64,000 nt of DNA. It comes from Bacteroidota bacterium (GTDB lineage: Bacteria > Bacteroidota > Bacteroidia > Bacteroidales > JAGONC01). Shown piece after piece: positions 57,329-64,000 of the stretch. Where the stretch lies: positions 1 to 64,000 of the forward strand of contig JAKLFC010000003.1 in assembly GCA_022711405.1 (NCBI GenBank), in the 5' to 3' direction. A model generated the notes under the pieces. That model was not told the DNA's origin, searched no databases, and saw only the letters and a list, made by a program, of their open reading frames with translations. The position numbers and the translations under genes are program-made. How positions within the stretch are numbered: the stretch's first letter is position 1; each line of letters opens with the position of its first letter.

Positions 57329-57727
57329 ATGGTTTATATTTCGACAAAGGTTTGCAAGACCAGCGATATCGGGGTAAAAGGCAACCTGTTTGGCGGTACG
57401 ATGCTGTCGTGGCTGGATGAGGCAGGCGCCTCCCTGGCCAGTTATCTGTGCTCCACTCCCAACATGATCACCCTGAAGATGGATGAGGTGATCTTCAAAC
57501 AACCGGTCAAAATGGGACACCACATCCGCATCTACGGAGGGATCACCCGCATCGGGACCACCTCCATCACCTTACGGGTGGAAGCCAGAAGATTTAATTT
57601 TTTTTCCCACCAGGAGGAAATTGTCTGTTCTACATCCATGACCTTTGTCAAGATTGATGACGAAGGAAAAGCAGTGGCCATCGAAGACAACATCAAGGAG
57701 AAGCTAACCCGCGAGTTCCTGGGTTAA
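57329..57727 (+). CDS. Acyl-CoA thioesterase, hotdog fold
   Basis: 132 residues (a GTG at 57320 would add three). Motifs GGTMLSWLDEAGASLASYL with Asp as the presumed catalytic base and HIRIYGGITRIGTTSITLRV, then CSTSMTFVKID, as in YbgC/YciA-type thioesterases. It hydrolyses short or medium acyl-CoA in the cytoplasm. It stands alone, 99 bases after EF-G. Confidence 0.85.
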   Translation: MVYISTKVCKTSDIGVKGNLFGGTMLSWLDEAGASLASYLCSTPNMITLKMDEVIFKQPVKMGHHIRIYGGITRIGTTSITLRVEARRFNFFSHQEEIVCSTSMTFVKIDDEGKAVAIEDNIKEKLTREFLG

Positions 57728-57877
57728 GATTAAAGAGCAAAAAGCAAAGAGCAAAGATCAAAAGTATTTTTGTTCAAAAGTTACGACTTCAAGCTTGCAG
57801 CTTGAGGCTTTCAGCATGTAACTAATTTGGACTGAGTCTAAATTAAATTCCTTCCTGAAAATCTGGGGAAACCGTTG

Positions 57878-57885
57878 TAATTTTG
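57878..57885 (+). promoter_or_regulatory. Candidate -7 box before the His/Cys-rich leader
   Basis: TAATTTTG, exact TAnnTTTG, 17 bases before the ATG of the short ORF at 57903, so transcription would begin almost at that ORF. The 57728-57877 stretch shows a simple repeat (AAAGAGCAAAAAGC) and no gene. Confidence 0.45.
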
Positions 57886-57902
57886 CATTCCACTTTATAG
57901 TC

Positions 57903-57977
57903 ATGTCTTCGCACTGCCATCATAGCACACTTTATCACAACAACGGCAAAGGCCTTTTCAACTGCTGGATGTGCTAG
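57903..57977 (+). CDS. Possible leader peptide, 24 residues, His- and Cys-rich
   Basis: An ATG-to-TAG frame of 24 codons starting MSSHCHHSTLYH and ending GKGLFNCWMC. Four His, three Cys, one Trp and two Met in 24 residues is far from a random composition. It lies 17 bases downstream of a -7 box and 70 bases before the glycyl-radical activase, where a leader peptide would be. A short stem (AGGCC...GGCCT) spans its end. I infer translational or transcriptional attenuation by a shortage of amino acid, but no strong terminator is visible. Confidence 0.35.
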   Translation: MSSHCHHSTLYHNNGKGLFNCWMC

Positions 57978-58047
57978 GGCCTCACGGTTTTTCCTGCTGT
58001 CTTTCCCGCTAAATTTTTCCATTGATCATTGAGCATTGAACATTTGT

Positions 58048-58842
58048 GTGAAAGGAATCATTTTCGACATAAAGCATTATTCCATCAACGACGGACCTGG
58101 CATCCGGACCACCGTATTTTTCAAAGGATGCCCCCTGCGGTGCTGGTGGTGCCATAATCCGGAAAGCCAGTCCAGGCATGAGGAAGTCGTGATCAGGGAA
58201 CGATCGCTGGATGGGAGGTCCTTCACGGTCGAGGAGATTTCGGGCAGATGGGTGGAAGCTGAGGAGGTCATCAGGGAGATTGAAAAGGATGGTATCTATT
58301 ATGATCAGTCGGGCGGAGGGATCACCTTTTCGGGCGGGGAGCCGTTGATGCAGCCGGTATTCCTCCTGGAACTGCTAAAGATGTCAAAAGAGAGAGGATA
58401 CCATACCGCCCTGGATACCTGCGGCCATGTGGATGAAACGGTACTGAAACAGGTGATGGATCATGTGGATCTCTTTTTATATGATCTGAAACTGATCGAT
58501 GCTGAGGAGCATCTGAAATACACAGGTGTTACCAACGAAAAGGTATTGAAGAATCTGATCCTCCTGTCGGATATGGGGAAAAAGATCATCATCCGTATAC
58601 CTGTCATACCAGGAATAACGGATACTCCGAAAAACATTACCGCCCTGAGCAACCTGCTTACGGAGCTGAACGGGCTGGACCGGATCGATCTGCTGCCCTA
58701 TCACATGATCGCAAAGAGCAAATATCAAAGACTAAATATGAATTATAAGCTGGAGGAACTGCAGGAGCCGTCGCTGGAGAGGCTTAAAGAGTTGAAAGAA
58801 GTTTTTGAAGGAATTGGGATGAAAGTGACGGTTGGCGGTTGA
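58048..58842 (+). CDS. hypE: Glycyl-radical enzyme activase (radical SAM)
   Basis: 264 residues from the GTG at 58048 (a TTG at 58036 is in frame). The radical SAM cluster motif is C28-PLR-C32-WW-C35 within FKGCPLRCWWCHNPES, preceded by INDGPGIRTTVF typical of PFL activases. SGGGITFSGGEPLMQ is the GGE motif for SAM. There is no extra ferredoxin-like Cys pair between residues 39 and 90, so it is the short form. It makes the glycyl radical on the enzyme encoded 103 bases downstream, with S-adenosylmethionine and a reduced flavodoxin or ferredoxin. Symbol hypE refers to the hydroxyproline activase, not the hydrogenase maturation protein of the same name. Confidence 0.85.
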   Translation: MKGIIFDIKHYSINDGPGIRTTVFFKGCPLRCWWCHNPESQSRHEEVVIRERSLDGRSFTVEEISGRWVEAEEVIREIEKDGIYYDQSGGGITFSGGEPLMQPVFLLELLKMSKERGYHTALDTCGHVDETVLKQVMDHVDLFLYDLKLIDAEEHLKYTGVTNEKVLKNLILLSDMGKKIIIRIPVIPGITDTPKNITALSNLLTELNGLDRIDLLPYHMIAKSKYQRLNMNYKLEELQEPSLERLKELKEVFEGIGMKVTVGG

Positions 58843-58849
58843 CAGTTCG

Positions 58850-58886
58850 CCCCTCCCCCTTCCCTCCCCATTTGGGGAGGGGCAAG
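58850..58886. repeat. G/C-rich hairpin between activase and dehydratase
   Basis: CTCCCC, ATTT, GGGGAG (core perfect) inside a longer C-rich/G-rich pair of arms; related to the hairpin at 4694-4717. It may set the ratio of the two products, but this is untested. Confidence 0.65.
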
Positions 58887-58945
58887 GGGTGGGGTAACAA
58901 TTTGACAATAGAACAATGAATAACAACGAATAACAACAAATAACC

Positions 58946-61309
58946 ATGAATAACCGAATATCCAAACTCCGTGAACAGAGCCTCAGGGCTGTCAATCGCA
59001 TCTCTGCGGAACGGGCGCTCCTGGTGACAGAATTTTATATGAGCGACCTGGCCCAGCAGGTTTCCATCCCTGTAAAAAGAGCCCTGACATTCAAGTACAT
59101 CCTTGAGCACAAAAGGATCTGTATCAACGAAGGCGAGCTTATCGTCGGCGAAAGAGGACCGGCACCCAAGGCAACTCCTTCCTACCCGGAAGTCTGTCTG
59201 CACTCCCTGCAGGACCTGGATATCCTGAACAGCCGACCCAAGGTGTCGTTCAAGGTGGATGACGAAACGCGAAAAGCATATGAGGATATCATCATTCCTT
59301 TCTGGAAGGGAAAAAGTCACCGCGAACGGCTGTTCCGTGAAATGGACCAGGCCTGGATCGACAGCTACCAGGCAGGTGTTTTTACCGAATTCCAGGAACA
59401 GCGTGCCCCCGGGCATACCGTGCTGGGAGGGAAAATCTACAGGAAGGGTTTTCTGGATCTGAAGGATCAGATCCGGAAAAATATGGAAAAGCTTGATTTT
59501 TATGCTGATCCGCAGGCCATGGACAAGCGGGAGGAGCTGCGGGCCATGGAGATTGTCGCCGATGCGCTGATCCTTTATGCCGAACGTCATGCACAGGAGC
59601 TGGAGAAGCTTGCCGACGGTGAACCGGATCCCTCCCGGAAAGCGGAGCTGAACGAACTGGCAGCCATCTGCCGCCGTGTGCCTGCCCATGCACCCCAAAC
59701 CTTCCATGAAGCCCTTCAATACTACTGGTTTGTGCACCTGGGTGTCATCACCGAGACCAACCCCTGGGATTCGTTCAATCCGGGCCGGCTCGACCAGCAC
59801 CTGTATCCGTTCTATAAACGGGAGACGGAGGCGGGTACGCTCACAAAAGAAAGAGCAAAAGAGATCCTGCAATCCTTCTGGGTGAAGTTCAACAACCACC
59901 CGGCACCTCCCAAGGTAGGTGTGACAGCGCTGGAGAGCAATACCTACACCGATTTTGCCCTGATCAACGTAGGCGGCCTCACCTCGGACGGCAAGGACGC
60001 CGTCAACGAGATGAGCTACCTGATCCTGGATGTGATCGAGGAGATGAGACTGCTCCAGCCCAGCTCGATGGTGCAGATCAGCAAACAGAATCCGGATAAC
60101 CTGCTGAAAAGAGCAGCTAGGATCCTTAAGACCGGTTTTGGCCAGCCATCCATTTTCAATACCGATTCCATCATACAGGAGCTGATGCGCCAGGGAAAAT
60201 CGATTGAAGATGCGCGCAACGGAGGTGCAAGCGGATGCGTGGAGAGCGGCGCCTTTGGTACCGAAGCCTACTGGCTGACCGGGTATTTCAACCTGACCAA
60301 AGTGCTGGAAATTACGCTGAACAATGGATTTGATCCACGCACCGGCAAACAGATCGGATTGCAGACCGGAGATGTCACGTCTTTCACTGCATTCGATCAG
60401 GTCATGGAGGCATTTGAAAAACAGCTCCGTCATTTTATCGATATCAAGATCAAGGGTAACAACATCATTGAAAAGCTGTTCGGGGATTACATTCCCGTGC
60501 CTTTCCTTTCGCTGCTGGTGGATGACTGCATTGATAATGCACGGGATTACAACCGGGGGGGAGCCCGGTACAATACCAGCTACATTCAGGGAGTCGGACT
60601 GGGAAGTATCACCGATATCCTGACTTCCCTCAGGTACAATGTTTTTGATACAACAAAAGTGACCATGGCTGAAATGCTGGATGCATTGAAATCCAATTTT
60701 GAAGGATGTGATGAACTCCGGTTCGATCTTGTCTACAATACACCCAAATATGGCAACGACGATGATTATGCCGACCAGCATGCAGTCAGCGTATTCAACA
60801 TGTTCTACCAGGCGGTGAATGACCGGCCCACAGCAAGGGGCGGAAAATTCAGGATCAACATGCTGCCCACCACCAGCCACGTGTATTTTGGAAGTGTCAT
60901 TGGCGCCACCCCCGACGGTCGAAAAGCCGGATTGCCCCTGTCGGAGGGGATCTCTCCCTTCCAGGGTTCTGACAAAAAAGGACCCACGGCCGTGCTGAAA
61001 TCCGCTGCCCGAATCGATCATTTAAAGACCGGCGGGACCCTGCTGAACCAGAAGTTCACACCACAGCTCTTTGAAGGTGAACGGGGGATCGAAAGCCTGG
61101 TGCAGTTGATCCGGAGCTATTTCCGGATGGATGGCCATCATATCCAGTTCAACGTGGTGAATGCAGACACCCTGCGGGATGCGCAGAAATTTCCCGAGAA
61201 ATACCAGGACCTGATCGTGAGGGTGGCGGGTTACAGCGATTACTTCAACGACCTGGGGAAAGACCTGCAGGATGAGATCATCCGCCGGACAGAGCATACA
61301 GAGTTCTAA
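58946..61309 (+). CDS. hypD: trans-4-Hydroxy-L-proline dehydratase (glycyl radical enzyme)
   Basis: 787 residues, a full-length glycyl radical enzyme. The thiyl Cys is C431 in GGASGCVESGAFG and the radical Gly is G762 in VRVAGYSDYF; they are 331 apart, as in the Clostridioides difficile enzyme (C434 and G765). Using residue numbers I recall for that enzyme, every active-site position matches with an offset of three: H160/H157, D278/D275, S334/S331, E436/E433, Y450/Y447 and T645/T642. It dehydrates trans-4-hydroxy-L-proline to (S)-1-pyrroline-5-carboxylate, which ProC can reduce to proline, so it lets anaerobes use collagen-derived hydroxyproline as an electron sink. Its activase is upstream. 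A start inside a run of AATAAC-type repeats (58921-58946) is used. hypD here is not the hydrogenase maturation gene. Confidence 0.95.
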   Translation: MNNRISKLREQSLRAVNRISAERALLVTEFYMSDLAQQVSIPVKRALTFKYILEHKRICINEGELIVGERGPAPKATPSYPEVCLHSLQDLDILNSRPKVSFKVDDETRKAYEDIIIPFWKGKSHRERLFREMDQAWIDSYQAGVFTEFQEQRAPGHTVLGGKIYRKGFLDLKDQIRKNMEKLDFYADPQAMDKREELRAMEIVADALILYAERHAQELEKLADGEPDPSRKAELNELAAICRRVPAHAPQTFHEALQYYWFVHLGVITETNPWDSFNPGRLDQHLYPFYKRETEAGTLTKERAKEILQSFWVKFNNHPAPPKVGVTALESNTYTDFALINVGGLTSDGKDAVNEMSYLILDVIEEMRLLQPSSMVQISKQNPDNLLKRAARILKTGFGQPSIFNTDSIIQELMRQGKSIEDARNGGASGCVESGAFGTEAYWLTGYFNLTKVLEITLNNGFDPRTGKQIGLQTGDVTSFTAFDQVMEAFEKQLRHFIDIKIKGNNIIEKLFGDYIPVPFLSLLVDDCIDNARDYNRGGARYNTSYIQGVGLGSITDILTSLRYNVFDTTKVTMAEMLDALKSNFEGCDELRFDLVYNTPKYGNDDDYADQHAVSVFNMFYQAVNDRPTARGGKFRINMLPTTSHVYFGSVIGATPDGRKAGLPLSEGISPFQGSDKKGPTAVLKSAARIDHLKTGGTLLNQKFTPQLFEGERGIESLVQLIRSYFRMDGHHIQFNVVNADTLRDAQKFPEKYQDLIVRVAGYSDYFNDLGKDLQDEIIRRTEHTEF

Positions 61310-61340
61310 TCGTGAGGATATATAAAACTTTTTTTAAACA

Positions 61341-61437
61341 CAAAGGTCCACAAAGTATTCACTAAGGAACACCAAGTAATTGATAATCAATAATGATACT
61401 TTGTGTACCTTTGAGAAAACCTTTGAGTTCCTTAGTG
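61341..61437. repeat. Imperfect inverted repeat (CACTAAGGAAC type)
   Basis: CAAAGGTCCACAAAG (61341-61355) pairs with CTTTGTGTACCTTTG (61399-61413) except for one base, and CACTAAGGAAC pairs perfectly with GTTCCTTAGTG (61427-61437). The order is parallel rather than nested, so it is better read as a repeated pair of motifs than as one stem. Noncoding. Confidence 0.55.
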
Positions 61438-61479
61438 GTTAAGTACTTATGATACCGCATCCTGCTCCGCTGAGCCCGC

Positions 61480-62376
61480 ATGAAAACGACGATCGTTAAA
61501 TCCGAACTCCTGCTGCTGCTGGCAGCCCTGATCTGGGGCTTCGCCTTTACCGCACAGCGGGTGGGGATGGAGTACATGGGCCCATTCCTTTTCAACGGTA
61601 TACGTTTCGGGCTGGGGGCGCTGGTGCTGGGTGCTTTCATTTTAACCCGGAAAAACAGGGAAATCGATGTTCATCCGGAATTTCTGCATAATCAGAAACG
61701 AACCCTGGCCAGGGGAGGGATCATTGCAGGACTGATGGTATTTGCTGGAGCTACGCTTCAACAGACAGGCATGATCCATACCACGGCCGGGAATGGAGGC
61801 TTCATCACCGGGTTGTACGTTGTTTTTGTTCCCATCCTGGGACTGTTCATCCGTCACCGGCCGTCCATCTTTGTATGGATCGGTGTACTTCTGGCCGCTG
61901 CAGGAATGTACTTCCTGAGTGTCACCGGCGACTTTCACATCTCAAAGGGTGACCTTTATGTACTGGGATGCGCCTTTGTATGGGCGTTCCACGTACTGTA
62001 CATCGGATATGTCTCTCCCCGGGTGGATGCACTCAAACTCGCCCTGATGCAATATATCATCACGTCAATACTCAGTCTGGCGATCGCTGTACTTTTTGAA
62101 AAGATCGTAGGGCAGGCCATCGTGGATGCAATGGTTCCACTGCTTTATGGCGGGATATTCTCCGTGGGTATTGCCTATACCCTGCAGATCGTGGGGCAGA
62201 AAAAGGCGCCGCCGGCCCATGCAGCCATCATCCTGAGCTCGGAAGCCGTATTTGCTGCCTTTGGCGGCTGGCTGATCCTTCATGAGGTGTTATCGTCGCG
62301 TGCGCTGCTTGGCTGCGCGCTGATGCTGGCAGGCATGGTACTGGCACAGGTGAGGATGAAAGATGTTGCGAAGTAG
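61480..62376 (+). CDS. DMT-superfamily (EamA) transporter
   Basis: 298 residues, ten hydrophobic helices in two EamA repeats. The first starts LLAALIWGFAFTAQRVGMEYMGPFLFNGIRF, and the second about residue 165, DLYVLGCAFVWAFHVLYIGYVSP. The conserved Glu near the end of the second repeat is in SSEAVFAAFGGWLILHE. Substrates of the family are amino acids or other metabolites, usually exported. Between hypD and the 3-hydroxyproline dehydratase gene it may move proline, hydroxyproline or an amine, which is an inference from position. Confidence 0.88.
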   Translation: MKTTIVKSELLLLLAALIWGFAFTAQRVGMEYMGPFLFNGIRFGLGALVLGAFILTRKNREIDVHPEFLHNQKRTLARGGIIAGLMVFAGATLQQTGMIHTTAGNGGFITGLYVVFVPILGLFIRHRPSIFVWIGVLLAAAGMYFLSVTGDFHISKGDLYVLGCAFVWAFHVLYIGYVSPRVDALKLALMQYIITSILSLAIAVLFEKIVGQAIVDAMVPLLYGGIFSVGIAYTLQIVGQKKAPPAHAAIILSSEAVFAAFGGWLILHEVLSSRALLGCALMLAGMVLAQVRMKDVAK

Positions 62377-62469
62377 CGATGTAACGACGTAACGATATTC
62401 GAAGTAATTTTACACCGTTACATCGCTACATCGCTACATCGCTACATCGTTACATCGCTACATCGCTCC
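62373..62469. repeat. Inverted and tandem TACATCGC repeat before the racemase-family gene
   Basis: GTAGCGATGTAACG (62373-62386, including the stop of the transporter) is inverted perfectly at 62416-62429, and the right arm then repeats CTACATCG four more times up to the ATG at 62470. The left part inverted (TTCGAATATCG, TACGTCG) matches the core of the 183-bp repeats at 615 and 2664. A hairpin of 14 pairs could form in the mRNA just before the next gene. Confidence 0.85.
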
Positions 62470-63510
62470 ATGAATATAATACCAATCCCTCCTTTTACGC
62501 CGCCTCATTCCTGGCCGGTGATCACCACCATTGACATGCATACAGGCGGAGAGCCGCTGCGGGTCATTACTACGGGATTGCCGGATATCAAGGGAAAAAC
62601 GATCCTTGAGAAGCGCCGGTATTTCCGTGATCATTACGATCACCTCCGCACCGGGCTTATGTGGGAGCCCCGCGGTCATGCTGACATGTACGGTGCGATC
62701 CTGACGGAGCCCACCACCGAAGATGCTGATTTCGGTGTCTTTTTCATCCACAATGAGGGCTACAGCACCATGTGCGGGCATGCCATCATTGCCCTGACAA
62801 AACTGGTGCTCGACACAGGCATGATCGGGAAAGAAGGAACTGAGCCGGAGCTCATCATCAATGCTCCGCCGGGCAGGATCTTCTCGAAAGGATACAGGGA
62901 AGATGGGATCGTGAAAAAGACCTCGTTCCGGAATGTTCCGTCTTTTCTTTTGCTGAGGGATGAGAGGGTAGATGTGAACGGGATAGGAAAAGTACGGTTT
63001 GACGTGGCATTTGGCGGTGCGTTCTATGCATTTGTCAGGGCCGCTGATCTTGGTGTGGAGCTGGTTCCCGGTGAGTTCAACCGGCTGATCGATTATGGCC
63101 GGCGCATCAAACTGGCTGTCATGGATAAGTTCCCGATCACCCATCCCTTTGAGGAGGATCTAAGCTTCCTCTACGGAACAATCATCACCGGTCCGCCAGA
63201 AGATCCAGGTCATTACAGCCGGAATGTATGTATCTTTGCCGACGGGGAGGTGGACCGCTCGGCGACGGGATCCGGAGTGAGTGCGAGGGCAGCGCTGCAT
63301 TTCGAAAAAGATGGATTGATGCCGGGCGAGGTGATTACGATCGAGAGCATCCTGGGAACGACCATGGATGTTTGCATCAAAGAAGTGACCACTTTCGGGC
63401 CTCATCGTGCCGTGATACCGGAGGTAAGCGGAACGGCCTGGATCACCGGAAGTCATACATTCTGTTTTGATCCGGAGGATCCGCTTGGGAAAGGATTTAT
63501 ATTTAGGTAA
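62470..63510 (+). CDS. trans-3-Hydroxy-L-proline dehydratase (proline racemase superfamily)
   Basis: 346 residues. Family landmarks: ITTIDMHTGGEPLRVITTGLP, the first catalytic Cys C102 in TMCGHAIIALTKL and GHADMYGAILTEP. At the second catalytic position this chain has T266 in DRSATGSGVSARAAL rather than Cys; this Cys/Thr pair marks trans-3-hydroxy-L-proline dehydratases (human L3HYPDH: C104 and T273), while true proline racemases and 4-hydroxyproline epimerases use Cys/Cys. It would make 1-pyrroline-2-carboxylate from the 3-hydroxyproline present in collagen. The next gene is a prolyl-type peptidase and the previous ones are hypD and a transporter. Confidence 0.85.
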   Translation: MNIIPIPPFTPPHSWPVITTIDMHTGGEPLRVITTGLPDIKGKTILEKRRYFRDHYDHLRTGLMWEPRGHADMYGAILTEPTTEDADFGVFFIHNEGYSTMCGHAIIALTKLVLDTGMIGKEGTEPELIINAPPGRIFSKGYREDGIVKKTSFRNVPSFLLLRDERVDVNGIGKVRFDVAFGGAFYAFVRAADLGVELVPGEFNRLIDYGRRIKLAVMDKFPITHPFEEDLSFLYGTIITGPPEDPGHYSRNVCIFADGEVDRSATGSGVSARAALHFEKDGLMPGEVITIESILGTTMDVCIKEVTTFGPHRAVIPEVSGTAWITGSHTFCFDPEDPLGKGFIFR

Positions 63511-63610
63511 AGATGGACGAACAGAGGAACAAGGATTTTTGGTTTCTGAATTCATTTCAGAAATCAAAAATCAATACGCCTTTGTTGAATATTCAATAAA
63601 TCATTGATTT

Positions 63611-64000
63611 ATGAAGAAAATAATGTTGCTTTCGATGGTATATTTACTGTGCATGGGAGTCTATGCCCAGGAAGCTGATCCCCAGATCGCCCTTCTCGAA
63701 TCATTTTTGAAGGGACGGCCTGATGTGACGTTTGACACCATCGCCCATCATCCGCACTTCGGCAAAGCCTATGTCCTGAGGTTCACCCAGCCCGTGGATC
63801 ATAACAATCCCGGCGGGGCGACATTTTCGCAGCGTGTGTTCCTGTTCCACAGGGACTTTTCGCGGCCTGTGGTTTTGGTGACGGAAGGATACGGAGCCGG
63901 GTATTCCATGTATCCCCGATCCATCAATGAACTGACCGAGTACCTGGATGCCAACCAGATCGTGGTCGAGCACCGGTATTTTGGTGAATCAGTTCCCGAT
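63611..64000 (+). CDS. S37-type (PS-10) prolyl tripeptidyl aminopeptidase, N-terminal part
   Basis: 130 codons up to the window edge. Signal peptide MKKIMLLSMVYLLCMGVYAQ, followed by FTQPVDHNNPGGATFSQRVF and RPVVLVTEGYGAGYSMYPR, typical N-terminal blocks of S37/S28-like tripeptidyl aminopeptidases (qPVDHxxP, fxQRvxLxHxxfxRPtvlvTEGY), then VVEHRYFGESVPD in which the YFGxS is the usual loop before the nucleophile. The catalytic Ser is outside the window. It is secreted and likely cuts peptides after proline residues, a fit with the hydroxyproline genes upstream. Confidence 0.8.
   Translation, partial: MKKIMLLSMVYLLCMGVYAQEADPQIALLESFLKGRPDVTFDTIAHHPHFGKAYVLRFTQPVDHNNPGGATFSQRVFLFHRDFSRPVVLVTEGYGAGYSMYPRSINELTEYLDANQIVVEHRYFGESVPD

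Noticed and set aside
58784..61021. A 745-codon open frame antisense to hypD
   Set aside because: It is a by-product of codon use in hypD, whose sense frame carries all active-site residues; the antisense reading shows no domain.
62416..62469. CRISPR array or phage attachment core
   Set aside because: Eight-base units without spacers and no integrase nearby.

Overview
The window looks like chromosome of an anaerobic or facultative member of the Bacteroidota, probably Bacteroidales or Marinilabiliales. The evidence is two proteins with type IX secretion (Por) C-terminal tails, GH97 and GH172 (DUF2961) hydrolases, a DUF4249 lipoprotein, a FISUMP-domain lipoprotein, a DPP IV, an S37-type prolyl peptidase, many lipobox proteins, and several Bacteroidota-type -7 boxes (TAnnTTTG). 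Shine-Dalgarno sites are nearly absent. KatG beside a glycyl-radical enzyme suggests an aerotolerant anaerobe. No complete tRNA or rRNA gene, integrase, transposase or CRISPR array was seen.

Layout. 1-6.2 kb is a mosaic: the 3' end of a Fic gene, a copied 5' fragment of greA, a 183-bp direct repeat flanking a methyltransferase/flavoprotein pair, a tRNA-like 3' remnant, a ketopantoate-reductase-family gene, a flavodoxin-family gene and the intact greA/greB-family gene. 6.5-13.3 kb holds envelope and secreted proteins, including a 956-residue T9SS cargo with two Ser/Thr-rich segments that recall beta-hairpin pore formers. 13.4-18.0 kb is a restriction-modification operon in which a type ISP-like enzyme is split into two in-frame halves with a DUF1016 PD-(D/E)XK nuclease gene between them, joined by 4- and 8-bp overlaps. 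18.1-20.9 kb is a fur/perR-katG operon. 21-31 kb carries a T9SS protein, an M28 peptidase, an alpha/beta hydrolase, Ppx/GppA, DUF4249, GH172 and lipoproteins. 31-44 kb carries an amidohydrolase, M16 peptidase, GH97, a LolA-like protein, a sortilin/BNR propeller, a NagB-LmbE fusion and OsmC. 44-57 kb carries DPP IV with a 7TM-LuxR regulator, a Trk/Ktr potassium system, an HtrA-like protease without a signal peptide and an EF-G paralogue.

57.8-64 kb is the most coherent metabolic unit: a possible His/Cys-rich leader peptide, a glycyl-radical activase, trans-4-hydroxy-L-proline dehydratase (hypD, whose active-site residues line up with the characterised enzyme at a constant offset of three), a DMT transporter, a trans-3-hydroxy-L-proline dehydratase (Cys/Thr pair) and the start of a prolyl-type peptidase. 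Together they look like a route for using collagen-type, hydroxyproline-containing peptides.

The window is rich in small repeats: REP-like double hairpins, G/C-rich hairpins, purine-rich microsatellites that enter coding ends, and three perfect palindromes inside the restriction operon that share one core and encode the same peptide motif.
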